Below, piece after piece: positions 15,843 through 26,118 of a DNA stretch of 64,000 bases; position 1 is the stretch's first letter, and the number at the start of each line of letters is the position of its first letter. Source of the stretch: Planctomycetales bacterium (GTDB taxonomy: Bacteria > Planctomycetota > Planctomycetia > Planctomycetales > Planctomycetaceae). The notes under the pieces are model-generated. The model was not told where the DNA came from, did not search any database, and saw only the letters and a program-made list of their open reading frames with translations. The position numbers and the translations under genes were made by a program. Location of the stretch: the NCBI GenBank assembly GCA_028285345.1, contig JANQPT010000003.1:1-64000 (forward strand). Reading direction: 5' to 3'.

Positions 15843-17573
15843 ATGATGAAGCAAGTTCTATCGGCAGTTTGTTGCTTGGCGATTGCTGTGCAAGGCGAAC
15901 GATGTGAGGCAGAAGCTCAACAGAAGCGGATCATTCACGACGCCGAGTATTACATCCTCGAAACCCAAAACGGTCAGAAATGGGCTGCCGAGGATAAACA
16001 ACTTAATGCGAAGCTTGCCGAACTGAAGAAGAAACACGGCACGCCGCCCAATATCGTTTACATCCTTTGGGATGATACGACGTTCGGAGCGGTCGGTTTT
16101 GCGGCGTTGCAGAAGAACTTCGGGTTTACGACGCCGAATCTGAACCGCATGGCCAGAGACGGCATCAATTTCACACGGATGTATACCGAACCGTCGTGCA
16201 CGCCGACCCGTGTTGCGTTCTTGACCGGCCGGCATCCCGTTCGCAGCGGCATGGGTGAAGTCGGTATGCCGCACGAAATGGCCGGGTTGCGGGCCGATGA
16301 AGTCACGATTGCCGAGATCCTTTCTCAAGCAGGTTATGCCACGGCGCACTTTGGCAAAGGGCATCTGGGCGATATCGAAGAGAGTTATCCGCACAACCAG
16401 GGGTTCGACGAGGCGCTGTTTACGCCGATGAATCAGATTGTTTCGCAGTGGAATCGCACCGGCGATGCAGTCGGCGCCGCGCGCGGCTTCGCGCGCGAGA
16501 ATTATCCGCCGGACCCGTACCAGTTGGACGATCCCGGTTTGATACCCACCGGGATTGTGATGGCCATTGAGGGCCGCAAAGGGGAAATGGGCCGCGAATG
16601 GCGGACGCCGACCAACAAGGATTACAACGAGATGGACCCGGAGTGTGAAAAACGGACCTTGGAGTTCATCCGCAAGAACGCCAAAGCAAACAAGCCGTTC
16701 TTTGTTGAATATTGGCCCAATCTGCTAAACCTGGTGAAGGCATATCAGCAGAAGAAGACACAGGCGGGCACGATGGTCTCCGAGGAATTTCAAGTCTTGG
16801 ATGCGTTCGTGGGCCGGTTGATGGCGGAGTTGAAGTCGCTGGGCATTGCGGAGAACACGCTGGTGATCGCCATGGCGGACAACGGACCAATGGTACACAG
16901 TCCGCCGCCGCAATTCGGCATGCTGAGCCTGATGTACCGCGGCGGCAAGGGTGATTTTCTGGAGGGCGGAGTCCGCGTTCCAGCGTTCGCTGCCTGGCCG
17001 GGGATGATCAAGCCGGGACAGACGGTCGGAGACATCGTGCACGTGACCGACCTGTACACGACGTTTGCCCGACTGGCGGGCGCGACGAAGCATATCCCCC
17101 GCGACCGTGTGATTGACGGAATCGACCAAACGGCCCTGTTCCTCAACGGCGACACGCACAGCCGTCGAGATTATGTGTTCATCTATACCGGGCACGAACT
17201 GGGCGCCACGGTCAAGGGCCGTTATAAGCGGCACTGGCTCGGAGGCGGCGAAGTTGCCGCGTCGGGGATGCCGGAGGCCTACTACGACCTGTACACGGAC
17301 ACGCGCGAGGACAATCCGATGCTCGTGCCGCTAATCCACACGCAAGGCCAGTTTAACCGCATGCGAGCCCGGCACGAGTTGATGAAAGAGAAGTATCCCG
17401 ACAAGAAAAAAGCGTACGGTATACCCTATACGGGCCTGGCCAACGCGCGTCCGGAGACGAAAGCGATTGCCGATCACATCAAGCGGAACATCAAGAACAT
17501 GCCGTTTGATGTCCGCAAATATCTGGAATTCGAGATTCCCGGTTCCAAAGCGGACCCCGATTTCGGCCGTTGA
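15843..17573 (+). CDS. Arylsulfatase-family sulfatase
   Basis: The 577-residue enzyme has a probable signal peptide (1-26), the metal-binding pair Asp77/Asp78 in YILWDDTT, and the sulfatase signature CTPTR (Cys119 to Arg123) followed by LTGRHP. Cys119 would be converted to formylglycine by a maturation enzyme encoded elsewhere. Further family marks are HFGKGHLG and VIAMADNGP. Sulfatases cleave sulfate esters and are strongly expanded in planctomycetes, where many act on sulfated polysaccharides; the substrate here cannot be read. The start at 15843 (ATGATG) begins the signal peptide; the frame extends to 15780 without support. It precedes mutM by 65 nt with no clear functional link. Confidence 0.92.
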   Translation: MMKQVLSAVCCLAIAVQGERCEAEAQQKRIIHDAEYYILETQNGQKWAAEDKQLNAKLAELKKKHGTPPNIVYILWDDTTFGAVGFAALQKNFGFTTPNLNRMARDGINFTRMYTEPSCTPTRVAFLTGRHPVRSGMGEVGMPHEMAGLRADEVTIAEILSQAGYATAHFGKGHLGDIEESYPHNQGFDEALFTPMNQIVSQWNRTGDAVGAARGFARENYPPDPYQLDDPGLIPTGIVMAIEGRKGEMGREWRTPTNKDYNEMDPECEKRTLEFIRKNAKANKPFFVEYWPNLLNLVKAYQQKKTQAGTMVSEEFQVLDAFVGRLMAELKSLGIAENTLVIAMADNGPMVHSPPPQFGMLSLMYRGGKGDFLEGGVRVPAFAAWPGMIKPGQTVGDIVHVTDLYTTFARLAGATKHIPRDRVIDGIDQTALFLNGDTHSRRDYVFIYTGHELGATVKGRYKRHWLGGGEVAASGMPEAYYDLYTDTREDNPMLVPLIHTQGQFNRMRARHELMKEKYPDKKKAYGIPYTGLANARPETKAIADHIKRNIKNMPFDVRKYLEFEIPGSKADPDFGR

Positions 17574-17638
17574 TGCTGCGAAGCAGCTCCAGTTGAACAG
17601 AATCAAGATAGTTTCTTCGATCGCAATAAACTCCATCG

Positions 17639-18484
17639 ATGCCCGAACTGCCTGAAGTTGAGACGATGGTTCGCGGTGTGCGGCCGTTTGTGGAGGGACG
17701 GCGGATTACGGCGATGAAGAAGTGCCGTTGCCGGTGCAAGCCGATTTCGATCACGCCCGCCTGGTCGCGGCTGGTCCGCCGGGCGGTGGGGCAAACGGTC
17801 GCGGAAGTGACCCGCATCGCCAAACGGGCCGTGCTGAAACTCTCTAGCGGCGATGCGCTGGTAATTGAGCCGCGGATGACCGGGTTGTTGCTGCTGGAAG
17901 ATCCTCCGGACCGGGGACATCTCCGTGTCCAATGGGACTTCGACGGAACCGGCGAGTATGATTCGCTCTGGTTCTGGGACCGGCGGGGATTGGGAACGTT
18001 GTCGCTGTTCTCGGCGGATGAACTGGCGGAACGGCTCGGTCCGCCCCATCTGGGCGTCGATGCGCTGCAGGTCACGGTCAAACAGCTTCAGCAGCAATGT
18101 GCGGGCACGCGGAGGGCCATTAAAGTGGCGTTGTTGGATCAGACGTTCGTGGCTGGGATTGGGAATCTGTATGCCAGTGAGATTCTGCATTTGGCCGGAA
18201 TTCATCCGGAGCAGTCGACCGCGGAATTGGCGTTGCCGCAAGTGAAACGGCTGCACTCGAGCATTAGAAAAGTGCTGCGTGCGGCGATCCGTCATGAGGG
18301 TTCGACACTCTCGGACGGGACCTACCGCAATGCGCTGAACAAGAACGGGACGTACCAAAACGCGCACCGCGTTTATCAGCGCGCGAGCGATATCTGTCCC
18401 AAGTGCGGCGTTGCTGAGATTCGGCGAATCGTGCAAGCACAACGATCGACGTTTTTCTGCCCCGCTTGTCAGCGGTGCGAGTGA
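17639..18484 (+). CDS. mutM: Formamidopyrimidine-DNA glycosylase
   Basis: The 281-residue protein matches Fpg over its whole length. The N-terminus is MPELPEVETM, where Pro2 is the catalytic nucleophile and Glu3 the acid. A conserved region is IEPRMTG, and the helix-two-turn-helix part contains DQTFVAGIGNLYASEIL. The C-terminal zinc finger has Cys253, Cys256, Cys274 and Cys277, with the finger-loop Arg269 in QRSTFF. It removes oxidised purines such as 8-oxoguanine and nicks the abasic site. Length and motifs are normal. A Nei-type enzyme is less likely because of the MPELPEVE start and the overall fit. Confidence 0.95.
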   Translation: MPELPEVETMVRGVRPFVEGRRITAMKKCRCRCKPISITPAWSRLVRRAVGQTVAEVTRIAKRAVLKLSSGDALVIEPRMTGLLLLEDPPDRGHLRVQWDFDGTGEYDSLWFWDRRGLGTLSLFSADELAERLGPPHLGVDALQVTVKQLQQQCAGTRRAIKVALLDQTFVAGIGNLYASEILHLAGIHPEQSTAELALPQVKRLHSSIRKVLRAAIRHEGSTLSDGTYRNALNKNGTYQNAHRVYQRASDICPKCGVAEIRRIVQAQRSTFFCPACQRCE

Positions 18485-18878
18485 ATTGTAGATGACTCGG
18501 CCGGTATACCCGGCGTTAACGTGTCATTGAATCACTTTCACTCGGTTGCAGGTGTCATTCCAAAGAAAGGACGCGCGGGGATCCCCCTGGCTGAACGATT
18601 CAGCCAGTGCGACCTGCGAGGGCGGGCGACCCACCACGAGCGGCGTCCCGGGCCGGTCACACAATGGCTTGCCGAGTCGCACGTCCCTCTTACACATAGG
18701 GGAGCGGGTTGCGCCGCGGGGTGGGAAATTGTCAGTACGACGATGGTGTTAGGCCGTAGGGTGCGTCGTGACGCACCTTCACCTGTCGAGAGATTTCACA
18801 AAGCAAGGTGCGTCGAGACGCACCCTACGAGAGTTCCGACCAATGCGGCACGCATAGCGTGACGTACGTTTTTTTCGT
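18485..18878. other. Intergenic region with palindromic repeat
   Basis: This convergent gap between mutM and purD holds the GTAGGGTGCGTC repeat at 18755-18829 and otherwise no supported gene. Short frames here lack ribosome binding sites. Confidence 0.4.
18755..18829. repeat. Paired palindromes, GTAGGGTGCGTC family
   Basis: The left arm (18755-18779) and right arm (18805-18829) are complementary over about 25 bases with one mismatch near the centre. Each arm is itself palindromic (GGTGCGTCGWGACGCACC). The element lies between convergent genes, where it may act as a bidirectional terminator. Confidence 0.65.
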
Positions 18879-20150
18879 TCACCGTGCCTTGTCGGAGATG
18901 TCGTGGCGGCACCAGGCGCCTTCCCAGCGGATGCACTTGACCGCTTGGTACGCTTTGAGCTTGGCCTCATCGATCGTATTTCCCAGCGCGGTGACGCCCA
19001 AGACACGGCCGCCATTGGTAACGACTTGATCGCCGTGCTGGGCGGTTCCGGCGTGAAAGACTTTCGTATCCTTCAACGACGCGGCCTCCGCCAGTCCGCG
19101 AATTGGATGACCCTTTTCGTACGGTCCGGGGTAGCCCGCGGAGGCCATCACGACGCAGACCGACGCCCGCTCGTCCCACTGCAGCGGTGGCAGTTTGCTC
19201 AATTCGCCCCGCGCTCCTGCCAATAGCAACTCCGCTAAATCCGTTTTCAGCCGCATCAAGACGGGTTGCGCCTCGGGGTCGCCGAAGCGGACGTTGAACT
19301 CGAGCACCTTCGGCCCTTGGTTAGTGATCATCAGGCCCGCATAAAGGATCCCGCTAAAGGGGCAGCCGGACTTTTTCATGGTGTCGACCGTGGGGACCAA
19401 GACCTGCGAGATGATTTGATCCATCAACTCGGGAGTGACCAACGGCGCCGGGCTGTAGGCGCCCATTCCGCCCGTGTTGGGGCCCTTGTCGTCGTCATAG
19501 GCCGGTTTGTGATCCTGTGACGCTTCCAAGGGGATTATCGTATTCCCGTCGACGACCGCCAGGATGCTCGCTTCCTGACCGTCGAGACGTTCTTCGACCA
19601 CGACGGTATCGCCCGCGTCACCGAACTCCGCATCACGCATGATTCGGTTGACGGCCTCGATCGCTTCCTCCTTGGTGGCACAGACCGAGACCCCTTTTCC
19701 AGCCGCCAATCCGTCCGCCTTGACCACCAGCGGTGTTTCTTCGCGCTCTTGAATGTAGTTTTCCGCCTCATCGGCGGAATCGAAAACCGAAAACTGGGCG
19801 GTGGGAACGGCGGCGCGTTTCATCAACTCCTTGGAGAACGACTTGCTTCCTTCCAGCCGCGCCGCGGCTCGGTTCGGTCCGAACACAGTCAGGCCCGCCG
19901 CCTTGAATTCGTCGACAATTCCAGCGGTCAACGGCGCTTCGGGGCCGACAACCGTCAGATCGATCTGCTCAGCTTGAGCAAATTGGACGAGCCGTGGAAT
20001 GTCGTCGGACGAAATGTCGACGTTGATTCCGTCGGAAGCGGTTCCGGCGTTCCCAGGAGCGCAGTAAACCTGCGACACGGATGGTGACTGGGCCAATTTC
20101 CAGACTAAGGCGTGTTCACGCCCCCCTTGGCCGACAACTAGGATTTTCAT
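18879..20150 (-). CDS. purD: Phosphoribosylamine-glycine ligase
   Basis: The 423-residue enzyme catalyses the second step of de novo purine synthesis, joining glycine to phosphoribosylamine with ATP. It has the N-terminal MKILVVGQGGREHALVWKL and the PEAPLTAGIVDEF motif. The ATP-grasp region has LVVKADGLAAGKGV, KPAYDDDKGPNTGGMG, and FNVRFGDPEAQ. The length of about 420 residues is standard. The start at 20150 is fixed by family similarity; a frame extension to 20213 has none. No other purine genes are near, so it is a stand-alone gene. Confidence 0.95.
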   Translation of the reverse strand: MKILVVGQGGREHALVWKLAQSPSVSQVYCAPGNAGTASDGINVDISSDDIPRLVQFAQAEQIDLTVVGPEAPLTAGIVDEFKAAGLTVFGPNRAAARLEGSKSFSKELMKRAAVPTAQFSVFDSADEAENYIQEREETPLVVKADGLAAGKGVSVCATKEEAIEAVNRIMRDAEFGDAGDTVVVEERLDGQEASILAVVDGNTIIPLEASQDHKPAYDDDKGPNTGGMGAYSPAPLVTPELMDQIISQVLVPTVDTMKKSGCPFSGILYAGLMITNQGPKVLEFNVRFGDPEAQPVLMRLKTDLAELLLAGARGELSKLPPLQWDERASVCVVMASAGYPGPYEKGHPIRGLAEAASLKDTKVFHAGTAQHGDQVVTNGGRVLGVTALGNTIDEAKLKAYQAVKCIRWEGAWCRHDISDKAR

Positions 20151-20379
20151 CGTGTATGACTCAAATTGAAGATGTTGCGCGAACTTGCCGTAACTGCCGC
20201 ATGTCCTCAGCAAAAATCGGTTTGGCCTGCGGACGCGCCCGCTGGTCTCTTGTAGGCACTAAGGCAACGGGCGACGGCGGGCCAAGGGATGATCGGTAGC
20301 AGTATAGCAATCTGGATCACGCGGCAAAATTCGGCGGGCGATAATTCGTGTGCTCAATTTAAGGAAAGGTTGCTGGTGA

Positions 20380-20409
20380 TTGAATCTGTGGGGAAACGTG
20401 CGATATAGT
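20380..20409 (+). promoter_or_regulatory. Candidate sigma-70 promoter upstream of asd-lysA
   Basis: TTGAAT at 20380-20385 and TATAGT at 20404-20409 are 18 bases apart, a fair match to the -35/-10 consensus. It lies about 300 nt before the asd GTG, leaving a long leader that ends with the small hairpin at 20671-20690. Confidence 0.35.
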
Positions 20410-20670
20410 AGGAAAATCGCCGCTGCGCCGAGCCATTCCGGCCGGAGCGGGTTTGGTGTGCTCAGCGATGTCGTTGAATGATACGTTTTTTTGACTTGAA
20501 GTTAACAAAGCCGGCCGCAAGAAAATGCTAGCGGCGGCGGTGTTTCTCATTCGGTGGAAAGGCGTCCGCCGAGATCTGAGTGGCAGCTCCCTGCGGACGC
20601 GAGGCCAATCCGGACGAGAGGTTCGGACGTCCCGTCACCACCAGCCGGCGCATCACAGATTTTCTGACCA

Positions 20671-20690
20671 TGGCGGGTCTAATCCCGCCA
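20671..20690 (+). promoter_or_regulatory. Small hairpin in asd leader
   Basis: TGGCGGG (20671-20677) pairs perfectly with CCCGCCA (20684-20690) around a TCTAAT loop, 11 nt before the AAGGAG ribosome binding site of asd. It has no T-tract. It may affect translation or mRNA stability; no known riboswitch class is recognised. Confidence 0.35.
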
Positions 20691-20716
20691 CCCTGACAAC
20701 GAAGGAGATTTGAATC

Positions 20717-21742
20717 GTGTTTGAGACCCTGGCGGTCGTCGGCATCACCGGTGCAGTTGGCCGGATCATGCTGCGGCTCCTCGAAGAGCGTGATTTTCCC
20801 TGCAAAAACTACCGATTTCTTGCCTCCGCCCGGAGCGCTGGGAAAAAACTCTCGTTCAAAGGGACCGAATACACGATCGAGGAATTGACGCCGGAGGCGT
20901 TCGCTGGATGTGATATTGTGATCGCAAGCACGCCGGACGACGTGGCTGCTGAGTTTCTTCCCGCAGCGGTCGAAGCGGGAGCAATTGTGATTGATGAGTC
21001 CGGGTATTGGCGGATGAAGCCGCAAGTCGCACTCGTGATTCCCGAGGTGAATCCCGCAGCGGCGCTGGAGGCGAAAGGGATCATCGCCAGTCCCAACTGT
21101 TCGACCACGCAAATGGTAATGGCGCTGAAAGCATTGCACGACGCCTCGCCGGTCAAGCGCGTGATCGTGAGTACCTATCAGGCGGTCAGCGGCGCGGGCT
21201 CCCAAGGCACGGTTGATTTGGTTGAGGGAACCAAGGCCCACCTCAACGGCGATGAGTACGAGTATCAGGCGTTTGCGCACCCGATTGCGTTTAACGCGAT
21301 TCCGCAGATCGGCAGTGAAAAGGAAGCGGGTTATACGAGCGAAGAATTAAAAATGGTCTATGAGACCCGCAAGATTTTGGGAGACGAGTCGATCCAAATT
21401 AACGCCACATGCGTGCGGATTCCGGTGGCGAATTGCCATAGCGAAAGCATTACGGTCGAGACGGAACGTCCGATTTCTCCCGAGGAGGCCCGCGAATTAT
21501 TTGGCAACTTTCCGGGGATTGTTGTCGATGACCACGTGGCGGAAGGAAAATATCCCCTCCCCTCGGCCTGTTCCGATCGTGACGAAGTGTTCATCGGCCG
21601 AATTCGCCGCGATCTTTCGCATCCCGATGGCTTGAGCTTCTGGTGCGTCAGCGACAATCTCCGCAAGGGCGCCGCGACAAACGCAGTCCAGATTGCCGAG
21701 CTGATCGCCGAACATCGTTTTTCGAAAACGGCTGCGGGATAA
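20717..21742 (+). CDS. asd: Aspartate-semialdehyde dehydrogenase
   Basis: The 341-residue enzyme reduces aspartyl phosphate to aspartate semialdehyde, the branch point for lysine/diaminopimelate, threonine and methionine. The N-terminal NADP-binding motif is VVGITGAVG. The active-site Cys128 lies in SPNCSTTQ, and the conserved QAVSGAG and C-terminal [11 protein letters not shown] are present. Translation starts at GTG 20717, set by AAGGAG at 20702-20707. lysA follows after 64 nt on the same strand, so the two likely form a diaminopimelate/lysine operon. The TGAVG form and length agree with the bacterial USG-1-like Asd branch. Confidence 0.95.
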   Translation: MFETLAVVGITGAVGRIMLRLLEERDFPCKNYRFLASARSAGKKLSFKGTEYTIEELTPEAFAGCDIVIASTPDDVAAEFLPAAVEAGAIVIDESGYWRMKPQVALVIPEVNPAAALEAKGIIASPNCSTTQMVMALKALHDASPVKRVIVSTYQAVSGAGSQGTVDLVEGTKAHLNGDEYEYQAFAHPIAFNAIPQIGSEKEAGYTSEELKMVYETRKILGDESIQINATCVRIPVANCHSESITVETERPISPEEARELFGNFPGIVVDDHVAEGKYPLPSACSDRDEVFIGRIRRDLSHPDGLSFWCVSDNLRKGAATNAVQIAELIAEHRFSKTAAG

Positions 21743-21806
21743 GACGTCACAACATTTTCGTGTGCGCTCCCGGCGGAGCTGTGGACCGAAGGAAGAAGCA
21801 ATTTTC

Positions 21807-23081
21807 ATGGATCAATTCGCGTATCGCAAGGGCGAACTCTATTGTGAAGACGTGCGGATCGCCGATTTGGCGGCCGAGTTCGGGACTCCTTTGTGGGTCT
21901 ATTCGCGCGCATCATTGTTGGGCAGTTTTCACGAGATCCGCAATGCGTTCGCCGCAGCGGAGCCGGTGATTTGCTACTCGGTCAAAGCCAACTCGAATCT
22001 GAGCATTTTGCGGCTGATGAACGAGGCAGGCAGCAGTTTCGACGTCGTGTCGGGCGGCGAACTGTTCCGGGTCAAACAGGCAGGCGCCGACACGTCGCGC
22101 GTCGCGTTTGCCGGTGTGGGCAAGACGGATGATGAGATTCGCTTTGGCCTGGAATCGAACATCTTGATGTTTAACGTCGAGAGCGAGGCTGAATTGGACG
22201 CGATCGCCGCGGTTGCGGGCGAGATGCAGCGGACGGCGCCGGTGGCGCTGAGGCTCAATCCGAATATTGACGCCAAGACGCACGTCAAAACGACGACCGG
22301 CAAGAAGGGCAACAAGTTCGGCATGGACATCGAGCGCGCCGGGCAACTGGCCGATAAAGTGCTCGCCGACGACCGATTGTCGCTGATCGGCATTCATATG
22401 CACTTGGGCTCGCCGATTCTGACGACCGATCCATACGCCCGCGCCGTTAAGAAAGGGGTCGAGGTCGTTCAGAAGTTTCGCGATGCGGGACACGACACGA
22501 ATTGGATCAATTTGGGGGGCGGATTCGGCATTAACTACAAACAGAATGAAGCCCCGCCCGCAGCGGCATTTGCGGAGGTGATTGTCCCCGCGATTCGGGA
22601 GGCGAATTGCCGCTTGGCGCTGGAACCGGGGCGCTCGATCTGCGGAAACGCGGGAGTGCTGATCAGCCGCACGATCTTCACCAAACGGGAAGGCGGCAGG
22701 CTGTTTATTATTCAGGACGCGGCGATGAACGATTTGGCGCGGCCGGCGATGTATGATGCATTCCACCGGATTTGGCCGGTGAAGCCGGCGGTTGCCGCTC
22801 CGGAGGACTTTGAAGCTGAAATCAGCGGTTGCGAGCCGGCGGATGTCGTGGGGCCGGTCTGCGAATCGGGCGATGTCTTGGCCAAGGACCGCTGGTTGCC
22901 GGAGACACACCGCGGTGACTTGATTTGCACATTCAGTGCGGGAGCTTACGGCACCACGATGAGCAGCAACTACAATTCTCGGCCGCGGGGCGCCGAGGTG
23001 CTGGTCGACGGCGGGGAGTTTCGATTGATCCGCCGGCGTGAGACCTATGAAGAGCTCGTGAAAAACGAAGTTTTTGACTAA
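21807..23081 (+). CDS. lysA: Diaminopimelate decarboxylase
   Basis: The 424-residue PLP enzyme converts meso-diaminopimelate to L-lysine. The PLP lysine is Lys60 in YSVKANSN. The phosphate-binding stretch is [11 protein letters not shown], followed by LEPGRSI, and the partner-subunit Cys lies in [11 protein letters not shown]. The start ATG 21807 has GGAAGAAG at 21791-21798; the in-frame extension to 21762 lacks support. It is the second gene of the asd-lysA operon. The alternative, an ornithine/arginine decarboxylase of the same fold, is less likely given the CESGD motif and the asd neighbour. Confidence 0.95.
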   Translation: MDQFAYRKGELYCEDVRIADLAAEFGTPLWVYSRASLLGSFHEIRNAFAAAEPVICYSVKANSNLSILRLMNEAGSSFDVVSGGELFRVKQAGADTSRVAFAGVGKTDDEIRFGLESNILMFNVESEAELDAIAAVAGEMQRTAPVALRLNPNIDAKTHVKTTTGKKGNKFGMDIERAGQLADKVLADDRLSLIGIHMHLGSPILTTDPYARAVKKGVEVVQKFRDAGHDTNWINLGGGFGINYKQNEAPPAAAFAEVIVPAIREANCRLALEPGRSICGNAGVLISRTIFTKREGGRLFIIQDAAMNDLARPAMYDAFHRIWPVKPAVAAPEDFEAEISGCEPADVVGPVCESGDVLAKDRWLPETHRGDLICTFSAGAYGTTMSSNYNSRPRGAEVLVDGGEFRLIRRRETYEELVKNEVFD

Positions 23082-23329
23082 TTCGGGTGCGGTGGGTGCT
23101 TAAGAAATTTCGTCTCGGTATTGCAGTTGGTTCGGCATTGTTTGACGAATTTTCGTCATGACCAGATTAGGAGCTACAAGCGGCCCGGTTCGAAACATCG
23201 ACACAACCGAGCGCAACGCGCCAACCACTTTTGGGATGATGCGAAAATTGGACAAGGCTACAAAGTTCCGATTCGCAGCTTGAGTGACACGTGAAGTGGT
23301 TCGATTTTCCAGTAATAGGGAAAAAATCA

Positions 23330-23359
23330 TTGTTTTCTGGTCTCAAAACACTCTAGTAT
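23330..23359 (+). promoter_or_regulatory. Candidate sigma-70 promoter for HEAT-repeat gene
   Basis: TTGTTT at 23330-23335 and TAGTAT at 23354-23359 are 18 bases apart. The stretch is locally AT-rich within a 595-base gap (23082-23676) that has no supported gene. If used, the transcript would have a leader of about 310 nt before the ATG at 23677. Confidence 0.35.
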
Positions 23360-23676
23360 GGCAGTTACGCCCTGTTGTGTGTGGAGTCCCCGCCGTGGGC
23401 GGTCCGTGGCCACAAATTGGGCTGAATGTTGAAGGTTTGAGGAATTGCACGTCGTGCGTAGGCGTTGATAGAGCATGAAATTGCGACTTTCGGCGGCTTG
23501 GTCCCCCGAGTGTCTGTTTGGGAGCGCATTGCCGTCGGATACCAAAACGTCGCGATCAATTGAATTGTGCAAGCAGTGTCGGAGAGGCGGATGGGCCGCC
23601 TGCAAGTGTCGTTAGCCGTTCGAAGTTCGATTTCCAGATTGACCGTCCACCAAGAAGTATTGTTGGAGTTTCGTTG

Positions 23677-25968
23677 ATGGCCAACCTCTCCCGCCGATTC
23701 GTCGCGATCTTCACGCTGCTTGCGCTGTCGTTCGGTCTCTTGCTGGGCAGCCTGACGGCACAGGATACGGGCGACGTGGATCCGGACTCGGAAGCGGCCG
23801 CAGAGGCGAAGCGGCGCGAAGATTTGCTCAAGACGTCGCCGCTGCCACTGGAGCCGAAGACGGTTCCCGAATTGTTTGAAGCGGTTGTGTTAATGACCGA
23901 CTTGGGCCGGCCGAACTTGGCGCGCGTCTATCTTGACAAAATGATGGAACTGCAGCCGGACGATCAAACGCTGCTGAATTTGCGATTGAAGTTTGGACCG
24001 GCGGAGTTTTTGAAGTTGGCGAACGTCAAAGAGCTGCAGCCGATTTCGCGGGACTTGCTGGAAACCGTCGACCGGCTGATGGCGGCGCGCGCCTCCGATC
24101 CCGCTCGCATCGCCGCGCTCGTCCAGCAATTGCAGGGGTCTCCCGAGCAGCGTGCGGAAGCTGAGCAAGAGCTGATTAACGCCGGGCAGCCGGTCGTCGC
24201 TCCGTTGTTGGACATCCTGCGAAAGGGTGTCGCACAGCCGCTACAGAACGACATTTTGAATGTGCTGATGGAACTCGGACCGCGGGCCGAGCCGCCGCTG
24301 GTGGCCGCTCTGGATATTCCGAACGACGACCTCCGCGCGGCGATCATTTCCGTCTTGGGTTTTGTGGGCAACCGGGAAACGATCAACCACCTTTGGTTTT
24401 ATGACAACTCGCCGAACGTGCCGGAGGGAGTCAGAACCGCCGCACATGCGGCGATTGCCCGCATTGCCAAAATGGACACCGACCGCTTAGGGCAGTCGCC
24501 CATGAACAGCGTGGTGCGTGAACTGCATAGGCTGGCTCAGATTCACTACAAACAGAAATACGATTGGAACACCGACGGGGACGGCAACGTCTCGCTGTGG
24601 GTCTGGAAACGCGAAGAAGAGTCGATCGTCCAATTGAAGATGCCGCCCCGCGTTGCGTCCAATATCATGGGCAGCAAATTCGCACGGCAAGCTTTGTCAC
24701 TCTCGCCGGAAAACCGTGAGATTCAGGTGCTCTTCCTGAGCATGGCCCTGGCGGCCGAAGGCATGCTTGCGGGTTGGGACAGTCCACTCCCCACGGGGCC
24801 GGGGACAGCCTATGACCTCGCCCTGGTCGCGGGCGAGGACGTCGTAGCGGATGTTCTGACCGAAGCCCTTAAGACCGGGCAAATTCCCAATGCCGTGGCT
24901 GCCCTGCGAGTTTTGGGGCAAATCGGCACGTTGCGTCTGGTCCGCTCGACCGATGCCGAGCGTTCGCCCGTTCTGGCGGCACTCAACTTTCCGGATAACC
25001 GCGTGCAATTCGCGGCGGCGACTACGATCATGCAACTCGATCCGCAGGACAAGTTTCCGGGCGTAGATCGTGTAACCTCGATTTTGGCCCGGGCGCTGAC
25101 GGGGCGCGGTAAACCGGTCGCATTGGTCGTTGATCCGAATTCCGCTCGCGCATCCATTCTGGCGGGCCAACTGAACGAGTTGGGCTATGCACCTGAAGTG
25201 AAGGCCGCAGGCCGAGACGGGTTTTCGTTCGCGGCTGACAATGCCGACGTGGAAATCGCCTTTATTCACCCTGCTACGATCCGCTGGGGACTGAGCGAGA
25301 CATTGGCGAATTTCCGTGCCGATTCCCGCACGGCGTCGATTCCGATCGTGATGCAAGGTTCAACGGACTTTGCAGGCCGCGTGCGGCGTCATGTCGAGAA
25401 CAACGCGCTGGTCTCCTACGTGGTCAATACGGGAACGACTGACGGTCTACAATCGCAATTGACGCCGTTTCTGAACAGCTTGGCATCTCCGCCGCTCAAT
25501 GAACAACAACGGGCCAATCAGGCAGAAGTTGCCTCGTATTGGCTGGCGCATATTGCCGAAGGCCAGCGGACAAAGATTTACGACCTGCAACTGGCCTCAG
25601 AGGCGTTGTTGTTAGGGGCGGAGAATCTGAATCTTGTTGAGAATTGCCTGATGGCGTTGAGCTCGATCGCGTCGCGGGACAGCCAAGAGAAAATGGCCGA
25701 GTTGCTGCTGGACGAAGCTCTGGAGACGAAACTTCGCGCCTTGGCAGCCGTGCAGTTGGCGTATCATATCCAGCGACACGGGCTGGTGCTCAGCAACGAA
25801 GACTTGGACAGGATTCACCAACTGTGGCAAACGCCGACTGACCCGACGCTCTCCACGGCCGTCGGAGCGGTCATCGGCTCATTGCGTCCCAACGCCCGGC
25901 TGGTGGGCGAGCGCCTGCAACGCTTTGAAGAGCAGCCGGCACTGGAGTCGCTGCAAAAGCAGAAGTAG
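23677..25968 (+). CDS. Exported HEAT-repeat protein with degenerate receiver domain
   Basis: The 763-residue product starts with a signal peptide (ANLSRRFVAIFTLLALSF and onward, ending LTAQ). It continues with Leu/Ala-rich helical repeats of HEAT type (for example LLDILRKGVAQPLQNDIL and PPLVAALDIPNDDLRAAI). At about 478-603 there is a segment with the layout of a response-regulator receiver: VALVVDPNSARASILAGQL, then NELGY, then a long helix and RADSRTASIPIVMQGST. The phosphorylatable Asp position reads IAFIHP and the conserved Lys is missing, so phosphotransfer is not expected. More helical repeats follow. TTGGAG lies 9 nt before the chosen ATG; the frame extends to 23518 without support. 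The function is unknown; a protein-interaction scaffold in the periplasm is the likeliest reading. Confidence 0.75.
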   Translation: MANLSRRFVAIFTLLALSFGLLLGSLTAQDTGDVDPDSEAAAEAKRREDLLKTSPLPLEPKTVPELFEAVVLMTDLGRPNLARVYLDKMMELQPDDQTLLNLRLKFGPAEFLKLANVKELQPISRDLLETVDRLMAARASDPARIAALVQQLQGSPEQRAEAEQELINAGQPVVAPLLDILRKGVAQPLQNDILNVLMELGPRAEPPLVAALDIPNDDLRAAIISVLGFVGNRETINHLWFYDNSPNVPEGVRTAAHAAIARIAKMDTDRLGQSPMNSVVRELHRLAQIHYKQKYDWNTDGDGNVSLWVWKREEESIVQLKMPPRVASNIMGSKFARQALSLSPENREIQVLFLSMALAAEGMLAGWDSPLPTGPGTAYDLALVAGEDVVADVLTEALKTGQIPNAVAALRVLGQIGTLRLVRSTDAERSPVLAALNFPDNRVQFAAATTIMQLDPQDKFPGVDRVTSILARALTGRGKPVALVVDPNSARASILAGQLNELGYAPEVKAAGRDGFSFAADNADVEIAFIHPATIRWGLSETLANFRADSRTASIPIVMQGSTDFAGRVRRHVENNALVSYVVNTGTTDGLQSQLTPFLNSLASPPLNEQQRANQAEVASYWLAHIAEGQRTKIYDLQLASEALLLGAENLNLVENCLMALSSIASRDSQEKMAELLLDEALETKLRALAAVQLAYHIQRHGLVLSNEDLDRIHQLWQTPTDPTLSTAVGAVIGSLRPNARLVGERLQRFEEQPALESLQKQK

Positions 25969-26118
25969 TTGCCTCGCTGCAGCGAAAGTGCTGAGGGCTC
26001 TCCGGCGATGCGTCCCGCCATCCGCCCGCGCTAACCTCACCCGATTGCGCGACAATTGGCAGACGATGAGCGGCTTGCTCGTTTTGCGCTATGGATTGAC
26101 ACCAGCGGATAGCTCTGA

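Noticed and set aside
21912..22910. 332-residue antisense frame in lysA
   Set aside because: lysA is certain by its PLP motifs; the antisense product has no family character.
23100..23330. 76-residue minus frame after lysA
   Set aside because: No ribosome binding site, no hydrophobic or family pattern; treated as non-coding.
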